Positions 21,052 to 22,605 of a DNA stretch of 22,605 bases are shown here, piece by piece. The notes beneath the pieces are model-generated. The model was not told the DNA's origin and made no database searches. It saw only the letters and a list, made by a program, of their open reading frames with translations. Origin of the DNA: Sutterella sp. Lineage in GTDB: Bacteria > Pseudomonadota > Gammaproteobacteria > Burkholderiales > Burkholderiaceae_F. The translations under genes were made by a program, and so were the position numbers. Positions within the stretch are counted from its first letter, which is position 1. Each line of letters opens with the position of its first letter. The stretch spans positions 1 to 22,605 of the forward strand of contig JAHHRF010000029.1 in NCBI GenBank assembly GCA_020025955.1. Reading direction: 5' to 3'.

Positions 21052-21088
21052 TTTTTTGAACTTTTTTAGATTTTTTTTGGTTTTTTTT
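21052..21088. promoter_or_regulatory. Four phased T-tracts upstream of the tRNA promoter
   Basis: T-runs of 6, 6, 8 and 8 start at 21052, 21062, 21071 and 21081, a period of 9-10 bases. Tracts in helical phase cause intrinsic DNA bending and can also act as UP elements. They end 11 bases before the -35 hexamer of the tRNA operon. Confidence 0.65.
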
Positions 21089-21098
21089 CGCTCAACCC

Positions 21099-21127
21099 TT
21101 GACACAAAGAATTTCATGGGGCAAAAT
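21099..21127 (+). promoter_or_regulatory. Sigma-70 promoter of the tRNA-Lys operon
   Basis: A consensus TTGACA (21099-21104), a 17-base spacer and CAAAAT (21122-21127). A start near 21134 is about 60 bases before the first tRNA. Confidence 0.8.
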
Positions 21128-21193
21128 TCAACTCCTCAGCGAATGGCACCGCCCCTCGTAACGAGTCGAGCAAAGCCTCGTTGAGAAGAGTGC

Positions 21194-21269
21194 GGGTCGT
21201 TAGCTCAGTTGGTAGAGCAGCGGACTTTTAATCCGTTGGTCGTGGGTTCGAGTCCCGCACGACCCACCA
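21194..21269 (+). tRNA. tRNA-Lys (anticodon TTT)
   Basis: Complete cloverleaf with encoded CCA (76 nt). Acceptor stem GGGTCGT / ACGACCC, D-arm AGCTCAGTTGGTAGAGCA, anticodon loop CTTTTAA (TTT, lysine), T-loop GTTCGAGTC, discriminator A. It is a substrate for MnmA thiolation at U34. Confidence 0.97.
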
Positions 21270-21284
21270 GTATTCTTTCGGAAT

Positions 21285-21360
21285 GGGAACGTAGCTCAGT
21301 TGGTAGAGCAGCGGACTCTTAATCCGTCGGTCCAGAGTTCGAGTCTCTGCGTTCCCACCA
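21285..21360 (+). tRNA. tRNA-Lys (anticodon CTT), copy 1
   Basis: Complete 76-nt cloverleaf with encoded CCA. Acceptor stem GGGAACG / CGTTCCC, anticodon loop CTCTTAA (CTT, lysine), T-arm AGAGTTCGAGTCTCT. It lies 15 bases after the first tRNA. Confidence 0.97.
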
Positions 21361-21391
21361 TTCCTTACAATTTGAAGAATATCGGCACCTC

Positions 21392-21467
21392 GGGAACGTA
21401 GCTCAGTTGGTAGAGCAGCGGACTCTTAATCCGTCGGTCCAGAGTTCGAGTCTCTGCGTTCCCACCA
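21392..21467 (+). tRNA. tRNA-Lys (anticodon CTT), copy 2
   Basis: Base-for-base identical to the preceding tRNA-Lys(CTT), including the CCA end, 31 bases downstream. The spacers differ, so the duplication is limited to the tRNA and is either old with conversion or tightly selected. Confidence 0.97.
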
Positions 21468-21475
21468 AGTTTCCT

Positions 21476-21510
21476 AAAAGCCCGTTGAATTAAGTTTCAG
21501 CGGGCTTTTT
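21476..21510 (+). terminator. Rho-independent terminator of the tRNA operon
   Basis: AAAAGCCCGTTGA (21476-21488) pairs with TCAGCGGGCTTTT (21497-21509, one G-U) and ends in a T-run at 21506-21510. Confidence 0.88.
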
Positions 21511-21684
21511 CTTTGCCTTTTTCTAAGGACTTTGTCGAACGGCACTGCCTGTTGCGTCACAAAAGACGCGCTTAGGCATGCTTTTTCCCCTGCTTCGATA
21601 CAAAGCCTGGGCTCGCCTTTGTTACACTGACTCTCCCACAGTAAAAAAGATTCAGACCGTCAAGGCCCCTCTTTGGAATTCACC

Positions 21685-21699
21685 TTGTCGTCGCGACAA
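21685..21699 (+). promoter_or_regulatory. Small hairpin in place of the SD before metN
   Basis: TTGTCG (21685-21690) pairs with CGACAA (21694-21699) over a 3-base loop and ends 2 bases before the ATG. No SD-like sequence is visible in the normal window. Confidence 0.5.
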
Positions 21700-21701
21700 C
21701 C

Positions 21702-22605
21702 ATGATTAAACTTGAACACATTACGCAAACCTATACGACGCCGGACGGGCGTTCGTTTAAGGCGCTCGATGATGTCTCCTTGCATATCCAGCCGGGGGAA
21801 ATCTTCGGGATTATCGGTCGCTCGGGCGCAGGTAAAAGTACGTTGGTGCGTTGCATCAATTTGTTGAACCGCCCGACGGAAGGCCGCGTCATCGTTAATG
21901 ACCAAAGCTTGATGGAACTTTCCGAAAAAGACCTTCGCGAGTCACGTCGCGACATCGGGATGATTTTCCAGCACTTCAATTTGCTCAGCTCGCGCACCGT
22001 TTTCGATAACGTTGCCCTCCCGATGGAGTTGGCTGGCAAAACCAAGGCCGAAATCAAAGCCAAGGTCGATCCCTTGTTGGCACTCGTGGGCTTACACGAA
22101 CACGCCCACAAGTACCCGTCCCAGCTCTCGGGCGGTCAAAAGCAGCGCGTCGGCATTGCCCGTGCGCTCACCAATGACCCCAGCGTCTTATTAAGTGACG
22201 AAGCCACGAGCGCGTTGGATCCGGAAACGACCACCGCCACCTTAGAGCTTCTCAAAGACATTAACGCCAAGTTGGGCGTCACCGTCGTGATGATCACCCA
22301 CGAAATGCAGGTCGTTAAGCAGATTTGCGATCGCGTCGCAGTGATGAACTACGGCAAGGTTGTGGAATTAGGGAACGTCGCGGACATCTTCTTGAAGCCC
22401 CGCCACGAAACCACCAAGGCCTTGATTGGTAACGTCATGGCGCACGATTTGCCAGAGAGCATCCGTCGCCGTGTGGCCGCAGCCATTGCTGAGCACCCGA
22501 ATCAGGAGCGCGTGCACTTGGTGCGCTTAGCTTTCTCGGACGACTCAGTGACGAGCCCCGTGATGAGCGAATGCTCTCGCCGTTTTGCTGTCGACATCAA
22601 CATTT
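21702..22605 (+). CDS. metN: Methionine import ATP-binding protein MetN (3' end missing)
   Basis: 301 codons are visible and the frame runs off the right edge. MetN powers the MetNIQ importer for methionine. It matches E. coli MetN along its length: MIKLEHITQTY, Walker A GRSGAGKST (about 39-47), the MetN-typical RCINLLNRPTEG and IGMIFQHFNLLSSRTVFDNVALP, the ABC signature LSGGQKQR, Walker B VLLSDEATSALDP, and the H-loop MITHEM. The end of the window enters the C-terminal NIL domain (HLVRLAFSDDSVTSPVMSE), which senses methionine and inhibits transport. metI and metQ are expected just outside. No SD is visible; a small hairpin precedes the ATG. Confidence 0.96.
   Translation, partial: MIKLEHITQTYTTPDGRSFKALDDVSLHIQPGEIFGIIGRSGAGKSTLVRCINLLNRPTEGRVIVNDQSLMELSEKDLRESRRDIGMIFQHFNLLSSRTVFDNVALPMELAGKTKAEIKAKVDPLLALVGLHEHAHKYPSQLSGGQKQRVGIARALTNDPSVLLSDEATSALDPETTTATLELLKDINAKLGVTVVMITHEMQVVKQICDRVAVMNYGKVVELGNVADIFLKPRHETTKALIGNVMAHDLPESIRRRVAAAIAEHPNQERVHLVRLAFSDDSVTSPVMSECSRRFAVDINI

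Noticed and set aside
21511..21701. MetJ boxes or a SAM riboswitch before metN
   Set aside because: No AGACGTCT repeats and no SAM riboswitch core are visible.

Overview
The window looks like ordinary chromosome of a beta-proteobacterium with medium GC. My inference is Burkholderiales, perhaps a gut Sutterellaceae relative. The signs are a long-form IF-1 (84 aa), recA followed by recX on the same strand, a menaquinone-type HemG, a MetN-type transporter and strong intrinsic terminators between units. I see no insertion sequence, integrase, phage gene or CRISPR array.

Left third (1-8404): the tail of an unidentified gene and its terminator, a small Sel1-repeat gene on the minus strand, then a divergent, tightly packed six-gene operon (828-8352) that is the most interesting part. 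Its genes encode (A) a Sel1-repeat protein with an acidic GE-rich linker, (B) a four-helix membrane protein with cytoplasmic coiled coils, (C) a membrane-anchored protein with a degenerate von Willebrand A (VWA) domain, (D) a four-helix MotA/ExbB/ZorA-like protein with a roughly 380-residue coiled-coil tail, (E) a single-span MotB/ExbD/ZorB-like protein with an acidic residue in its helix and a periplasmic domain, and (F) a secreted, single-span Sel1-like protein with RFDEE repeats. Gaps between genes run from a 1-nt overlap to 42 nt. I read this as a candidate ion-driven envelope machine: D and E form the motor, C senses or binds outside, A and F are Sel1 scaffolds on opposite sides of the inner membrane, and B is a second membrane scaffold. 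No nuclease or helicase is present, so it is not a canonical Zorya system.

Middle (8405-16169): infA (minus), hemG, fadD, a YbcJ-like S4 RNA-binding gene (minus), lrgA-lrgB, a hairpin- and repeat-rich intergenic stretch, a DASS-family anion/Na+ symporter (minus) and a nitronate monooxygenase-like gene (minus).

Right third (16170-22605): mnmA, a TerC-family membrane gene (minus), recX with a very long N-terminal extension (minus), recA (minus), three tRNA-Lys genes behind a strong promoter with phased T-tracts, and the first 301 codons of metN, cut by the window edge.

A recurring theme is RNA structure close to start codons: hairpins precede or overlap the starts of gene F, infA, hemG, fadD, lrgA, mnmA, recA and metN.
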